From NCBI GenBank assembly GCA_013399305.1, contig VXAI01000161.1, positions 1,214,008-1,278,007 of the forward strand: a stretch of DNA of 64,000 nucleotides, given 5' to 3'. The notes under the pieces were generated by a model. It did no database searches and was not told the DNA's origin. It saw only the letters and a program-made list of their open reading frames with translations. Within the stretch, counting starts at the first letter, position 1. Every line of letters begins with the position of its first letter. The position numbers and the translations under genes are program-made. Origin of the DNA: Rostratula benghalensis (taxonomy: Eukaryota; Chordata; Aves; Charadriiformes; Rostratulidae). Shown here piece after piece: positions 35,200-47,652 of this stretch.

Positions 35200-37082
35200 A
35201 GTCTGGAAAAGGCTTTCTGATTTTTGGATCTCTCCCAAACACCCATTATAACTTCAAAGCAAACCCAGGCAGTGTAACTCTTCTGTTCCTCTAAGCCCTA
35301 CATTTACTCCTAGGAGAAGGTATCCTTGGACAATAGGTGATCTGGAGAAGAAGTACCTCCATTCACATGGCATCTCTGTGACACAAAGGAAGACTGATGA
35401 GGTCTAACACTCTGAAGAAATTTAAATGATTTAATGAGCAAATCCAAGACTTACCTTTCATATCCCCTACCATTTCTGTTGGAATTTTTCCTGTATAGAA
35501 GAGTTTGTACATTGGTACCATCAGCAGCTTAAGAATCTCATTTCAGTATAAAACATCTCTTATCAGTTAAAACTCCAGTTTTCAGGACTGTCCCATTGTT
35601 GCAGTTTCATCAGGTCTTCATACACCCACTTGTCACGTGACATGTCTTTAATATGATTCTTAATGTATAAGTGGCAATACTAGAAAGTTCAAATAATCCT
35701 CTGACTACCTAAAACTATTTGAATCCAGGCCATCTCCTTTGTTAAGATTTTCAAAAGTCTATTTTTCTCCAAAAGTAGTTTTTTGCATTAAAGTGTTCTC
35801 ATGTTATTATCTCCATCAGCTCAAACCAAACCAAAGTCAACCAGAATTTTAATCATTCTGATGTATTGTAAAAGAGCCCTTGATAATTATTGTCCAGTCC
35901 TTCAAAGAATTTTGCACTGATAGGAAATGGTGGATTTTCTACAGCTATGTAAGATAACTGACACCTGAAAAAGGAGATTGTCTAAGAGAAAAAAATAAAC
36001 AGACACAGTTGTTATAAATAAAAAATAACTTTTATCAGTAGAAAATTTGGCTTATGATTTATGTATGAACATTACCTAAGCCAGCCTTCACCTCTCTCTT
36101 TTACACCAAACTCAGTCTTTCTGCAGATTTCAAAGTGTTTTCTGTATCATTTTGTAGATTTCAAGGAGAAAAGTAAGCAGAAATGCTGAAAAGAGAAAGT
36201 CTTTCTCCAGCATGTGATCTAGATTGAAAGAAAAATCAGCAAGCACAGCCTTACATGTTTTGAATCAAAAGTTTTTTTGATTACCATCAGACATTTTTGT
36301 TGGCATATATCCAGACTAGGTCTGTAGCTTGAAATTTGTTTATTACAGTGCCTTTCCAAAGTAAGCTATCTTAAATTTTTCACAATGGTTTTCTAAAGGA
36401 AGTAATTAAATAAAATGTAACATGATGTTATGCTTCCTGCCTGTGTGTGGGGAGGTTCCACCTAATTACTTTTCCTACGTTTTCTCCCACGCATGTACAA
36501 ACGCTTGCAACTTTCCTCCCACGTTTTCATAAATGTGCAGTGTAGAATTACTGCATTGACAAGAAAATAGAAATAATTAAGTCCTCTGCTTTACCACTAG
36601 ATCATCCAGGTCACATTCCTCCACTCCAATTTCAGTGTAATAAAGTATCATTAGGCACTTTGACCCATCAGAATCAATAGGGCTACTGCTGAACAGAGTT
36701 GATTTTGTATTTGCAGAAAAGCATTTTTTCCACAGTCAGAACACAGATCAGATTATTTTCTTGTTTTCTTCCCTCTCTTGTTTTCATTGCTACTCACCGG
36801 GAAGCAATGACAATTTTGAAAAATTAAGTAGGGCTTTCCTTAGCTGCTACTCAAATAAGATTTTTGGGTTTTTTTTCCCTGAAGGATAAATGATGTTTGT
36901 TCACTACACTTTGTTTTTCAGCCTTGCAAAACAACCTGGTTTGTATGAAACTTCTTCCAAGGCCTAAAATTCAGTGTAGTGGAAAAACTGCTTTTTGCCT
37001 TCTCTTACAAGGTAAAACAAAATACAAAAAAATTAAAAGTTCAGCTTTGGTAATGACACTGAAATATTCAGGAATGTAGGGG

Positions 37083-37100
37083 AAAAAAAAAAAAAAAAAA
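37083..37100 (+). repeat. Poly-A homopolymer (A18)
   Basis: This run of 18 A continues into GAAAGAGAGAAAGGG, giving a short polypurine tract. Confidence 0.9.
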
Positions 37101-37803
37101 GAAAGAGAGAAAGGGCATGCTAGAACTTTCCTCCATGGCTTGCAGTGAAAGTGTTTTACAGTAAAAGGTTGTTTACTCTTGGGAATTAATCTGCTCTTTG
37201 ATTTTAATGTGTTACATACTCTACTCCAAAGTAGTAAAATAGTAATTCCAGTACTGAAAGCATTTTCGTTATTTGTTTGTTCTCCAAAGAACAAATTACC
37301 AGTTTTCACCTGGGAAAAGCTCCCAGCTGAAAGGCTCAAATATTCAGTGGATCAGGTTCTGCAAAGCAATGTTCATTCTTAGTTTATCTTTTTCTTGGTT
37401 TGTTTTTTTTTTCCCCAAGCAGAAATTCTTGTTGCTCAGAATTACATCAAAAAGGCAATCCTGCAAAGTAAACAGTCTTTATTTTGTAAGAGAGATTAAG
37501 AAAAAAATAAAATAAAACCTTAAGCACCTTATTTACAGGAGCAGTTGCCTTTTTAAAATAAAAATCTATATCTTTTATGCTTATCACACAGGTTCTTTTC
37601 TTGAAGCCAATCAGACTGTAGCTAGTGTATTGAACAGGCACACAATAAGCAGCTGTCGCCTTCCTAAACTAATATCCATTAAACAAAATGGTCATAAGTG
37701 CATCAATCTAATGTAATAGCAGCAATGTCATTGAAACAGAAAGTTGTCACAGGATCAATGTCCCCTGCCTTGAAAATAAACACTGTGGTTTCGACTCGGC
37801 ACT

Positions 37804-37952
37804 TATCAAGCAGCAGGATACCATTATCCTGCGATAACATCCTATTCTATTGACATTATCTGTTAACTAGAGATACCCAGATAGTGAAATATCAGCTTTG
37901 TTCACTTTGGATAAAATAAACACTCGTTTTACATCTGCTCTACATGATTATC
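37804..37952. promoter_or_regulatory. Candidate enhancer: cluster of ten GATA/TATC motifs
   Basis: Ten GATA-core motifs (both strands) are visible in 149 bp: 37804, 37817, 37825, 37833, 37857, 37872, 37880, 37890, 37910 and 37949. Base composition alone would give about two. Two of them (37816-37829) form a near-palindrome, GGATA-nnnn-TATCC. The cluster lies in the long CR1-free interval. GATA-factor binding is an inference from motif density. No conservation or chromatin evidence is available here. Confidence 0.3.
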
Positions 37953-40139
37953 GGGCATGTGTGTTGCCCACAAACCTGAGCAACTTGAAAAAATACAAAA
38001 ACGATTAAAAAATAGTTTGCAACACATACTATTATTTGTATAGCCATTAAATATTCCTAAATGAGAGGGAGGTAGCGAAGCCATTATCACCATAGCTACC
38101 TCCACGTTGGTTTCCACTGCTGCCAAACCCTTCCCTGGCTATTACTCCCTTTTTTGCTCATCACGTTGTTGAGCCATGATTTCTCCTTGGGTAACCCCTT
38201 GTCTGAACTACCTTTCTATAATATCCCTTCTGAATATCATACAGCCTAGGCATTGTGGGTTTTGGGGTTTTTTTCATAAGTAGAGTAGGGGTGTGGGGAG
38301 TGATATTTGTTTTGGCTTCGAGGTAAAACCTTTTTTTTCACAGATCTGCTCTAATTAAACAAGTACATCAGGACCAGACAACATTTTGACTGATAAATGA
38401 AGGATTAGCAATGCTAGGCTGGTGTCTGCCTGCCACTAAGACCCACATGCATCTCCCTTAGAAGTCAGCAGACCCTGGGAGCCCTGCCAGACCTTTTACA
38501 AGCACCTGATGATTTTCCTAATTCCACCTCCCTTTTGCAATTAGTTACTAACTCACTTCATAGCCGAGGCTGCAATCTGGGATGTGCATTACTTATTCGA
38601 GGCATCATGTAATTCACAGACTAGGACCTTGGCCTCCCCTATCCATCATCCTCTCACTCAAGTGTCTGTAGATACTCACTGGCAATCATTATGTGTTGCC
38701 TTATGAGGTCTTTATTTTCCCCTATTAATCCCTTTGTGTGATTTTTACACTTAGAAAAACAAACACTCATAATCTCGCTCCTTGAAAGTATGGAAATTGG
38801 TTTAAATGTCATCTAGCTTTCAAAAAAGAGATCCACCTTTTTAAAGCCTAAGAAGCTTCCCTTCACCGGGGAAGAAAACACACACTCTCACAAAAGCAGA
38901 AGGAAGAGGGTGGGTGATGCCGGAATCAACCCACAGATGTAACAAATCTCATAACCCGTTGACTTACTCATTATTCTGGCATGTTCCAGTGTATTCTTCC
39001 CCCTCGGCCAGGCACTAAAGACACCAGCCTGGCTGATGCCTAAACCAACCACCCATCCATCCCAGACGTATGTGAGAGGAACATTCCGATGATTCCCGCT
39101 TCACGGAGTAACAGAGGGGCTAAAAATGGTTTCAACTGTTTCATACGTTAGGATACCATAATGTTGTACAAGCTAATTTATGGCCCCCCTTCTGGGCCTT
39201 ATTACCACAGAGGGACAGCAGAGAAGGGCAAAAGGGTAGCTAAAATCTATTGCAATTACACATATGCATGCAATTAGGGGCAAGTTCTCTTCGCCCTTTA
39301 TGAGAACACACAGTAGGAACTGCAAGTACAAGAAATACCTAGGCTCCTTGGCATATTTTTGCTCAGTTTCTCAGAGCTCACAGCAACATTTAGCATATGA
39401 ATAGTTATTAATACACGCTAATATATAAAATGAAGTCACGGCTGCGTTTTTGTTGTACACGGGGGTTTTATTTATATTATTATTTTGTAATATTGGTAGA
39501 ACTATGCAAAATAATTTCAAAAATAGTCATTAGAATTGTAAAGGAAGATCCCCATGAAAATATTTTCATTTGGTTTTGAGTAGGAGAGCAAGGGAAAAAT
39601 GGCTTGGAGTCAATAGGTTTCATGGTGGGTTCTAAAACACTGAACAAAATTTTTAATCATATAAAGCCACTTCTTTCCCAGGAGGAGCTTCTACTTGGAA
39701 AATTCAGCTCTAAAATAATCAGTGCCTAAAAATCTTGGCCATTCTTGCCTGGCTGCAAGTATTTTCTATAACCTCTTCAGACCCAGGATTTCAGCCAGGG
39801 TTTCCCACAGGGCGTTACTGCCTTTGCCGACCAGGGCTACTTTGAGGGAGATCTTTCAAGATCCTTCTTGGATCTGTTCAACTCCATAAAATTAAAAATT
39901 CATTTAACCACATCAAGAGGCAGTCTGAGTTTGTCTGACAGTGATTAGAGCACTTTAAGAGGCAAGAAAATTGCTGTTAGAGCACTTGTTCAATGGAAGT
40001 TTGATTAGTTATTCAAAATGGAACAGCCCCAGCAAGGGAAATGTATCCCTGGAAACAGTGCATGGCAGCAAAGGTGCTCAGATGACTGAAGTTTGAGTTT
40101 GTAATTAGAATGAAGCGAGAAAAATTCCTGTAGCATCAT

Positions 40140-40660
40140 TTGCAACCAATGGCCTAAAGTTTTGAACGTTTCCTACCAGTGCGTACACGTGCGGTTATCA
40201 CCGCTTTCTCGTCAGAACGCTTTAAAAGTCACACTGTAATGTTAAGAGGGGAAAAAAAGAAACAATTAAAGAAAATCCTACAGCTTCTAATCAAGCCCCA
40301 TAAGTCACTTAAGTCTGCCTTAACTCCAGACCATGCTTTTCAATATTAAACTGCGAATAGAAGACGTACAGCAAAATTCTCCGTTCTGTTCCAGCAAGTT
40401 TATCGTAGGGTTTCAGGGCTTCTGCGACAGTTCTGTTCAGTAATCAATCACCACGATTACTAGCTATACACAGTACACAACAGCAGAAGAGATTAATCTG
40501 GGACAGCCTGGGGTAGCATGCTAATTAGTGATATGCTGAAACAGCATTTGAGCACGGCTCCTTGAAACGGCAATTCTTCCACCGGCACAATCGCCCGGCC
40601 CCGAGTATCTCACCCTACAAATGATGCACCACTTTATCAAATTAATTGGCCTGTTACATC
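40140..40660. promoter_or_regulatory. Candidate conserved noncoding element with CpG patch and homeodomain-type motifs
   Basis: Seven CpGs occur within 53 bp (40167-40219) in an otherwise CpG-poor window, including a CACGTG E-box at 40186-40191. Downstream are the palindrome AGATTAATCT (40490-40499, an OTX/PITX-type double site), CTAATTAG (40521-40528, LIM/homeobox type), and AATTAATT (40640-40647). The combination resembles developmental enhancers, but this is motif reading only. Confidence 0.28.
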
Positions 40661-43600
40661 GACATAGACTGGGAGGAGACTGGCTTTGCCTGTAAAATCT
40701 GAATAACTTTACTCTTTGTATTGTATGCTGCATTTCACTGTATTTCTTTAATATTACTAGGTATTTTCTACTTTCTAAATACAGTGTATTATTACACTTA
40801 ATAAGGTAGGATACATAGTATTATCCTAGTAGCCTTTCACTGTAGTATATGTTAACCTTACCTCTCCCAGTATCAGGAAATTTTATATCCCATATTTTTG
40901 ATGACCTTGAGTCACTTTGGAGAAAGGACATCAGAGCAAGAGTGAAAAAATGAAAACTCCAAATTTCAACATCTACTGTCCCAGGACATGCTAAAAGCAA
41001 AATCCAACAATATAAATATAGTTGACTTTGATTTCTTGCTTTGTGTTGTTGTTGTTTTTTCCATTTATCATCTCCCAGGAACACAGGCTGATCTTGAAAC
41101 TACTAAAAAGAACTACACAGCACAAGTAGCCATATCCCGAAGGCATTTATACACTAAAAAGTCAAGCTCATTGGCTACGTACACAAAACAGCAGCAGTTA
41201 TGTGCACTACAAGAATTTCCTTCAGATAAGGGCTATTGGCTCAGATTTCTCAAAGAAACCTCTAAAGAGCACCAGAGAAGTCCTATTGGACTATTTCATG
41301 CAATATCTGGCTGAACTGGTACTGCTGGATTACATCCTAACCTGTGCTGTGGTCTTCCCTTTAGGTCCTTCAGAGATGGCCATAACAGAACATGCCCAGG
41401 ACAGCAGATTTGACCTCAAGTCTTTCTGGTCCAAAATAAACACGCATTACCAAAAGAAATGCCTGCTTAAGACATACCAGAAGATACAAGAATTAGACCT
41501 TATAAAAGATTTGTTTTCCAAAATCTTTCCTAAAGGGTACTTGCTTCTGCTGGAAGTGGTGTTGGATTAAAAGGATGCGAAGCAGGGGTTTTTTTCCTCA
41601 GTGTTTTACCCCATTTTATGCAAGGTAGAGGGGAAGAAGAGTCTTTTAATTTTAACTCATTCCCTGTGATTTATTCTTTTTTCACTTCACAAGAAGGAAA
41701 ATTCAGAAAGATGAAATTCATTTTCACCTTTACCCCGCTCCTTTTTGGGGGAAAGAAAATAAATTTCCCCTGATACTAGAAAGTTAATTAAAAAAAAAAT
41801 TGAAAAAATTCTAAAAACTTTAACAGTCAAAATTCCAATTTTCTTCTACAATTTTAAACTGAAACTAGACCAGCCTTCTTTACAGGAAAGATATACAGCA
41901 AGATATGTCAAACACTGAGTCCAAAACAGCTCCTGCTATTTTATAGAAATGAAAAAAAGAAAAAAAGGGAAAAAAAAAAAAAACCCCAAAACAACCCAAC
42001 CAAACTTTAAATTGAGTGCTTTGGAGTTCGAGTCTTGGGCCTTTGAAGCCACGGTTCAACATTCATCGATACTTAGTGGATGTGTAGCCTGACCCCGCTG
42101 GCAGGACAAATGTGATCTGGATCAAGTGCAAGCCCACAGTTACATATTTCTCCAGCCACCCACACAGCCAGCAATACAAAGCTCGTGCCAAATCTGTGCC
42201 TGCTGTGGGAGGACAGACGCTAAACGACTGAACGAGAAGTGCTGAGGCGGCAGAGTGAGCTTAGACTGCGCTTTGCTTTGCATTTGAACAATTTTTATTT
42301 ATTTTTTTTTTTTCCCCCGCTGTTGCTCTCCACTCGAAAGCCAGATTTACCATTTTTGTGGAGCTGCTGCCTGAGGCGCCCTGTTCATCACATCAGATAG
42401 CGCACACACAATCAGCAAATTAATGCTCTGCAGCATCTACTGAGACGGCCACCTTCAACGAGAAGAGATACCAGCTCCTAAGGCACATTCGGTGTCTGTC
42501 GTTTCATTGAGACTGTTAACAAGGGGCAATTAACAATCAATTCTGACAATGCCTTTTGCGCTACCGATCCCCATCAACCAGAAAATGGTCCGAGAGAAAA
42601 AAAACGTTGGCAGAATTCAACAGCTATTTGAGAACAGATAGTTTGCAGAATCTAATTTCATTCCAAGGTCAACCTGGCCCCATTCCTGGTATTTCTCCTA
42701 TACTATTTTTAAGGGGAAAAGAAAAAAAAAAAAAAAGTTTTGATGCAGGTTTGTTCAGTTTTTAAGGGCAAGCTTCTACAGTGCCTGCCCACTTTCCATC
42801 ACACTGAGGGCAAAAAAATCAACATAGGATTTATATGCTCCCCCTCCTCTTTCCAGTTTTCCCCTAGAAGACAGACATCTTTTTCTAGAAGCAATGGAAT
42901 TGACTGGAAAGAAATCCTGCCATTTCTCAGCACAATTAAACATGAAAGCAAGCCTTGGCCTTCTGCTAAGCAGCCTAACCGTAGGCAATCGCTTGTACGC
43001 GAGTTAACTTATTCAAAGGGTCCTTCTACATGGCTCACAGTGCATGAAAGACACAGCTTCAGCAGCTGTCCACGTCACACAGAATTCGAGCAACAGCCCA
43101 CGGATTAAAGTTTCCTCTATTCATTATCGGTGCTTAGAAACACCCAGTCACTTCCAGAAAGCATCTGCCTACTGAACTGCAGGCGTGATGGTCCCGGCAT
43201 TCTGGAAAGATAAGCTAAACACAATAGAATGCACAGAGAATGGCTTCAGTGACAAAATATTAGGCAAAAAATGGAAGTACAGTTTCATCTCTTCTAAAAT
43301 TCAAGGGTTGAAGAGCACAGAAAACACATCACCACCGCAGCTGAACTGTTTCTGTAAAACTGAATTAGTTATAGCTAAATCCTTTTCATGTAGTAGTGAA
43401 ATAGCCTAGCCCTCACTAGCCTTCTGCTTAAGCGGTTGTCCTAATATAAGAACATATATCAGGTACTAAAGATGGCTTTTTTAAAAAAATCCAGACAGGA
43501 AATAAACACAGGGGTGATTTCAAAGTCCACAACTGCTGACACTTAGAGATTTGCTGTTTCACCTAACGTGGTGCCAAACTTATGATGGGCTAATCCTACT

Positions 43601-44961
43601 AAAATGGCTAAGTCCCATCTACATTTTCACAATATCAGCAAAGCACAGAAAGCATCCATTCCCTCGGGAAAGTATGGAAAAGGTCCATTTATTATCAGAG
43701 ACATGAAAAACACCTTGAGTAAAGAAAACCAAAATAGTAACGCTAAAGTGGAGCAACTTCAGTTGCCTGCTTCTAACTTATAACTAACCTCAGCAGGGGG
43801 TGGTGGGATTCAGAGGAACATGTGGTTTTCTGAATTAAAGGTGACTTTTATATAACTCTTTTCATTAGTCTTAAAATATTTAAATAATTTTTAAAAAACC
43901 AAAAGACCAATGAACATTTCCCAAGTCCACAGCTATTAGAAGACTTACTGCTGACAATGTAGTTTATTTTCAATTTATTCCACTGAAGAGGCTTTGGACG
44001 CTATCTTACAGCAGCGTTGGAGGTTTTCACCTTGCACTTTTGAAAAATGGAGTCCTCACTTCTACATGAAAATTCATTTTAATATCTAACACCTCTTTGT
44101 TTATACAGTGTGTAGTCGATTGACACCGAACATAACGGTCTGTAGGAGAGGGCTTTTTGCCTGTTCTTTTTCTTATTCCAATTTTTCCTACTCTTCAGAA
44201 GTTCACAATGTATTGCTCTTTGTAGCCTTTCTTCTACCACAGAAGCGTCCGTAAGCAGTGGTGCTATTTATTGGCTTACCGCCCAGTGTTTGGAAGTGTT
44301 CTCACCCGTATTAAAAATGTAGAAGTCTGAACTAATTTAATAAGAATTGATTATGAGTCACTCGAAGGTTCTGAAAATCCCAACCTCCCTAGCAATTTGG
44401 GTGTCTAAATTTAGACTCCCCCTCCTCTGGGCAGGGAGGACGTAAAATGCTTCTAGAAATGTACTGAGTAACAGAGAGCGGTGCAGTTCGCGGAGGTTTG
44501 TTGGGTGTCGAGATATAGACAGAACACACTTTGCTACCACAAAGTTATTGCTGAAGTTAACAAGCAAGCGGAGAAACAAGAATTTCAATATTGCTATTGA
44601 CTGACTTCTGCATGTTAGCAGATCACATTCTTGAAGACACAGAAACAAGTTTTCTTTCTTTTTTTTTTTTTTCCTTCACAGAGAACATTCTCCCTCATTG
44701 CCTCTCCAAAGATGTACACAAAAAAAAAAAAAAAAAAGACATTCTTCAAATCCACAATAACATTTCTGATCATAAAACTGGAGACAAAGAAACTAGGAGA
44801 TTTGGAGTTAGACTCATTGCCTACAATGTGGGAAATGCAGATTTGGGCTGCTGTTGGAAGGCCGGAGTGAACACATGAGTTTGAATTTCTTGCATCCCCA
44901 CTAAACTATAAGCATCAGTAATGCAGGATTCCCCTGCACATATATTTCTGTATGCATGAAA

Positions 44962-45508
44962 ATCACAGAATCATAGAATGGTTAGAGTTGGAAGGGACCA
45001 TAAGAATATCTAGATCTAACCCCCTTGCTGTAGGCAAGGACACCTCCCACCAGACCAGGATGCTCCAAGCCCCATCCAGCCTGGCCTTGAACACCTCCAT
45101 GGATGGGGCAGCCACAGCTTCTCTGGGCAACCTGTTCATGTCTCACAACCCTCACAGCAAAGAATTTCTTCCTAAAATCACATCTAAATCTACCCCCTTT
45201 CAGTTTGAAACCATTACCCCTGGTCTTATGGCTCCTCTCCCTGATCAGCAGTCCCTGCTCATCTCTTCTGGAGACCCTTTAGGGACTGGAAGGGCTCTAA
45301 GGTCTCCCTGAAGCCTTCTCTTCTCCAGGCTGAAGAATCCCAACTCTCTCAGCCTGCCCTCATATCAGCAGTGCTCCAGCCCTCTGAGCATCTTTGTGGC
45401 CATCCGCTGAACCTGTTCCAACAGGTCCATGTCCTTCCTGTGCTGAGGAATCTAAAGCTTGACACAGTACTCCAGGTGGGGTCTCACCAGAGCAGAGTAG
45501 AAGGGTAT
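44962..45508 (-). mobile_element. CR1 LINE, 5'-truncated, with 3' tail
   Basis: The tail is at the left ('ATCACAGAATCATAGAATGG', then 'GTTGGAAGGGACC'), followed by 'GGACACCTCCCACCAGACCA' and 'CCCAGGATGC'-like 3' UTR sequence. Next come 'CTCCTCTCCCTGATCAGCAG'-type ORF2-end sequence and 'CTCCAGGTGGGGTCTCACCA'. About 545 bp are preserved. It is of the same 3' type as 24010 and 54192. Coding potential is lost. Confidence 0.96.
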
Positions 45509-47165
45509 CATGTTGGATACATTTGATGAACAAAGGCAAAAGAGAACCCAAGAGTGAAGAAATAATTTCTAAGAGAGGACTAGTGGCAGATAACAATGCT
45601 CCATTTTCCAAAAATATACCAAAAATGTCTGCAGACTCCTATTTACTCACCTGGATATGAAACTTGGAGTTAGACCTAATTAAAACCATGCAAAGATGCA
45701 AAATATGAACCTGTTTGGGGTACGTGCATTGCACTGACAGCAATGTTAGTTGGATGCTACACTTAAACTAACATTAGATATTCCACCTGGCCCTAAATTT
45801 TACACAGCTATATTTCTATAAAAATAAGATGTTTTCAAATGTTTTTATAAGGCTTTTATTGCTATGATAGAATTTTTGTAACCTGCACCAACTCTTTATT
45901 ATCTTGAGGAAGGGAACTATAAAACTGCTGGTTTTAAAATCAATTTATTCTCAAGTCATCTTCCACCAGCAATTGCAACCTTGCTCACTGCTACCTTCAG
46001 TTTAGTACTTGCATTTCTATAGGAGTTCTTGCAAAATGCACTTCCCCCCCTCCCCAATTCTCAATTATAGGTTTCAGCAAGAAAACTACTCTGACAAACT
46101 GACACTAGAGAGACCTCTCGGGGAGTTATCCCAGAAAGGGTCAGCTTTAGTCTCTGAAGTACTTAGAAATGTATTGTACATGCCTCTACCATCATAATAA
46201 CTGAGAACACTGCTGCTGGGGATAAAATCCATGGTCTTCTCTGATATTAGCCTTCACAGTGCTCAAAACAGATATTGAATGCCATTTGTGATGAAGTGCC
46301 AGTTGGAAATGGAGAAACAGGAATAGCGTTGTTGAGGAGCTTATGAAACCTTCTCGGAGTGGGTAAGGGGAGGGAAGAGAGCCTCACAGATCCACAGGAA
46401 GATCTGAAAACATGGCACTCTACCCAGATGGTATTTATAGTGATCTGGTCGTAATGGGAAGGAAGCAAAGAAAATGCTTCTGCCTGTTAGGCAAAACCAG
46501 TTGCTTTTGGCCCATCACTACGCTGTTCCCATTGGTTGAGGTTATATAAAGAAAACTTCATCCTCATGTAATTTTTCCCATCCCATTCTAAGAAACACAA
46601 GAAGGTCTACGGCCAGATAGAAAAAAAGTTGCCCCAGTTTCAAAATTTAACTTGTGAGCCTCTTCCGAGGGCTAGAATTTGAAGGAGGATCCTCAAATCC
46701 TAAATCCCAAAGGTCAGTGCCCTCCTCACTAGGGTGATGGCTGTTCTGTGAAAAATGCTTCTTTATTTTCCCCTTCCTCTCTCTCCATTTCAGACCTGAG
46801 ACAACTTCCTGATAATATTTTTGACAAAACTGACACCTTTATTCTCTCTCTTTTCCATGTAGCCTGCATCCACAAAATACTAGCTAAGCTTTGGAGCCCA
46901 GAGTTGAGCTCGCATCTATGCATTTTGTTGACAGAGACATAATAAGTAGTTTAGAAGAATTTGTTTAAGGAGTAAGGTACACATTTAATTTTCATACTCA
47001 AATAATATGTTTCCTGAAAAGTCATCGCAAAGATTTCAGATTGTCTCCACAATAGCAAATACCTTCCCAAACTTGTAAAAACTGTCAACTTTGCCTTTGC
47101 TGTGAAAGACAAAGGGAGGTATAAACAGGAAGAGCACAGCAGATGAAGTTGGATCCATTTCCATC
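45509..47165. other. Single-copy sequence, no identified gene
   Basis: No repeat is recognised. Near 46525-46550 an inverted CCAAT (ATTGG) lies a few bases before TATATAAAG. This is promoter-like by motif but too close-spaced to be convincing. Confidence 0.5.
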
Positions 47166-47652
47166 CCCATCTGGAGTGTTGTGTCTAGTTCTAGGCTCCT
47201 CAGTTCAGGAAGGACAGGGAATAGGTGGAGAGGGTACAGCAGAGGACCACAAAGATGATGAGGGGCCTGGAGCATCTCTCTTCTGAGGAAAGGTTGAGGG
47301 ACTTGGGTCTTTTTAGTCTGGAGATCAGTCTGACCAACACCTGTAAATACTTGAAGGGTGGGTGTCAGGAGGAAGGGGCCAGTCTTTTTTCACTGCTGCC
47401 CAGTGAGAAAACAAGAGAACTTGTACATAAGAAGTTCCATCTAAACATAAGGAGGAACTTCTTTCCTTTGACGGTGGCAGAGCCCTGGAAGAGGCTGCCC
47501 AGAGAGGTGGTGGAGTCTCTGTCTCTGGAGACATTCCAAACCCTCCTGGACATGTTCCTGTGCAACCTGCTCTGGGTGGACCTGTTTTGGTAGGTGGGTT
47601 GGACTAGATGGTCTCTAGAGGTCCCTTCCAACCACATATCATTCTGTGACTC
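47166..47652 (+). mobile_element. CR1 LINE, 5'-truncated, with ORF2 C-terminus and 3' tail
   Basis: It begins in the 'GAGTGTTGTGTCTAGTTCTA' block and continues through 'CTGGAGCATCTCTCTTCTGA' to the tail 'CATATCATTCTGTGA'. A 122-codon frame at 47225-47593 is the decayed ORF2 end: 'MERVQQRTTKMMRGLEHLS', then 'ERLRDLGLFSLE' and 'PREVVESLSLETFQ'. A few internal bases are missing after FSLE relative to the family ('KRRLRGDL' absent). It is the same subfamily as 15475 and 34907. Confidence 0.96.

Larger units (their letters stand above)
35200..44961. other. CR1-free single-copy interval (~9.8 kb) with regulatory-looking patches
   Basis: No CR1 or other family is recognised. Notable contents are a dense cluster of GATA-type sites (37804-37952), a local CpG-rich patch with a CACGTG E-box (40167-40219), and a block with palindromic homeodomain-type motifs (40490-40650). 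A18 runs at 37083-37100 and A-rich tracts near 41930-41985, 42720 and 44720 also occur. Exon candidates are minus 35455-35527 and plus 36922-37011. The 122-codon frames at 41202-41570 and 42740-43108 resemble nothing I know. I infer possible conserved noncoding function only from motif density and the absence of repeats. Confidence 0.5.

Noticed and set aside
36070..36150. Open minus-strand stretch before a donor-like site (peptide 'KTEFGVKERGEGWL')
   Set aside because: The strand is purine-rich, which automatically yields stop-free Lys/Glu/Arg/Gly codons, and the acceptor is ambiguous.
41202..41570. 122-codon frame on the plus strand
   Set aside because: It has no recognisable domain, promoter or paired splice sites. 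Frames of this length are expected by chance in 64 kb of six-frame sequence.
42020..42060. tRNA B-box-like motif AGTTCGAGTCT
   Set aside because: No matching A box upstream, no cloverleaf arms, and no poly-T terminator at the right distance.
42740..43108. 122-codon frame on the plus strand
   Set aside because: It has no family resemblance, and its composition matches the surrounding noncoding sequence.
46525..46550. Inverted CCAAT box close to a TATATAAAG motif
   Set aside because: The spacing is far shorter than in real promoters, and no transcript start or ORF follows.
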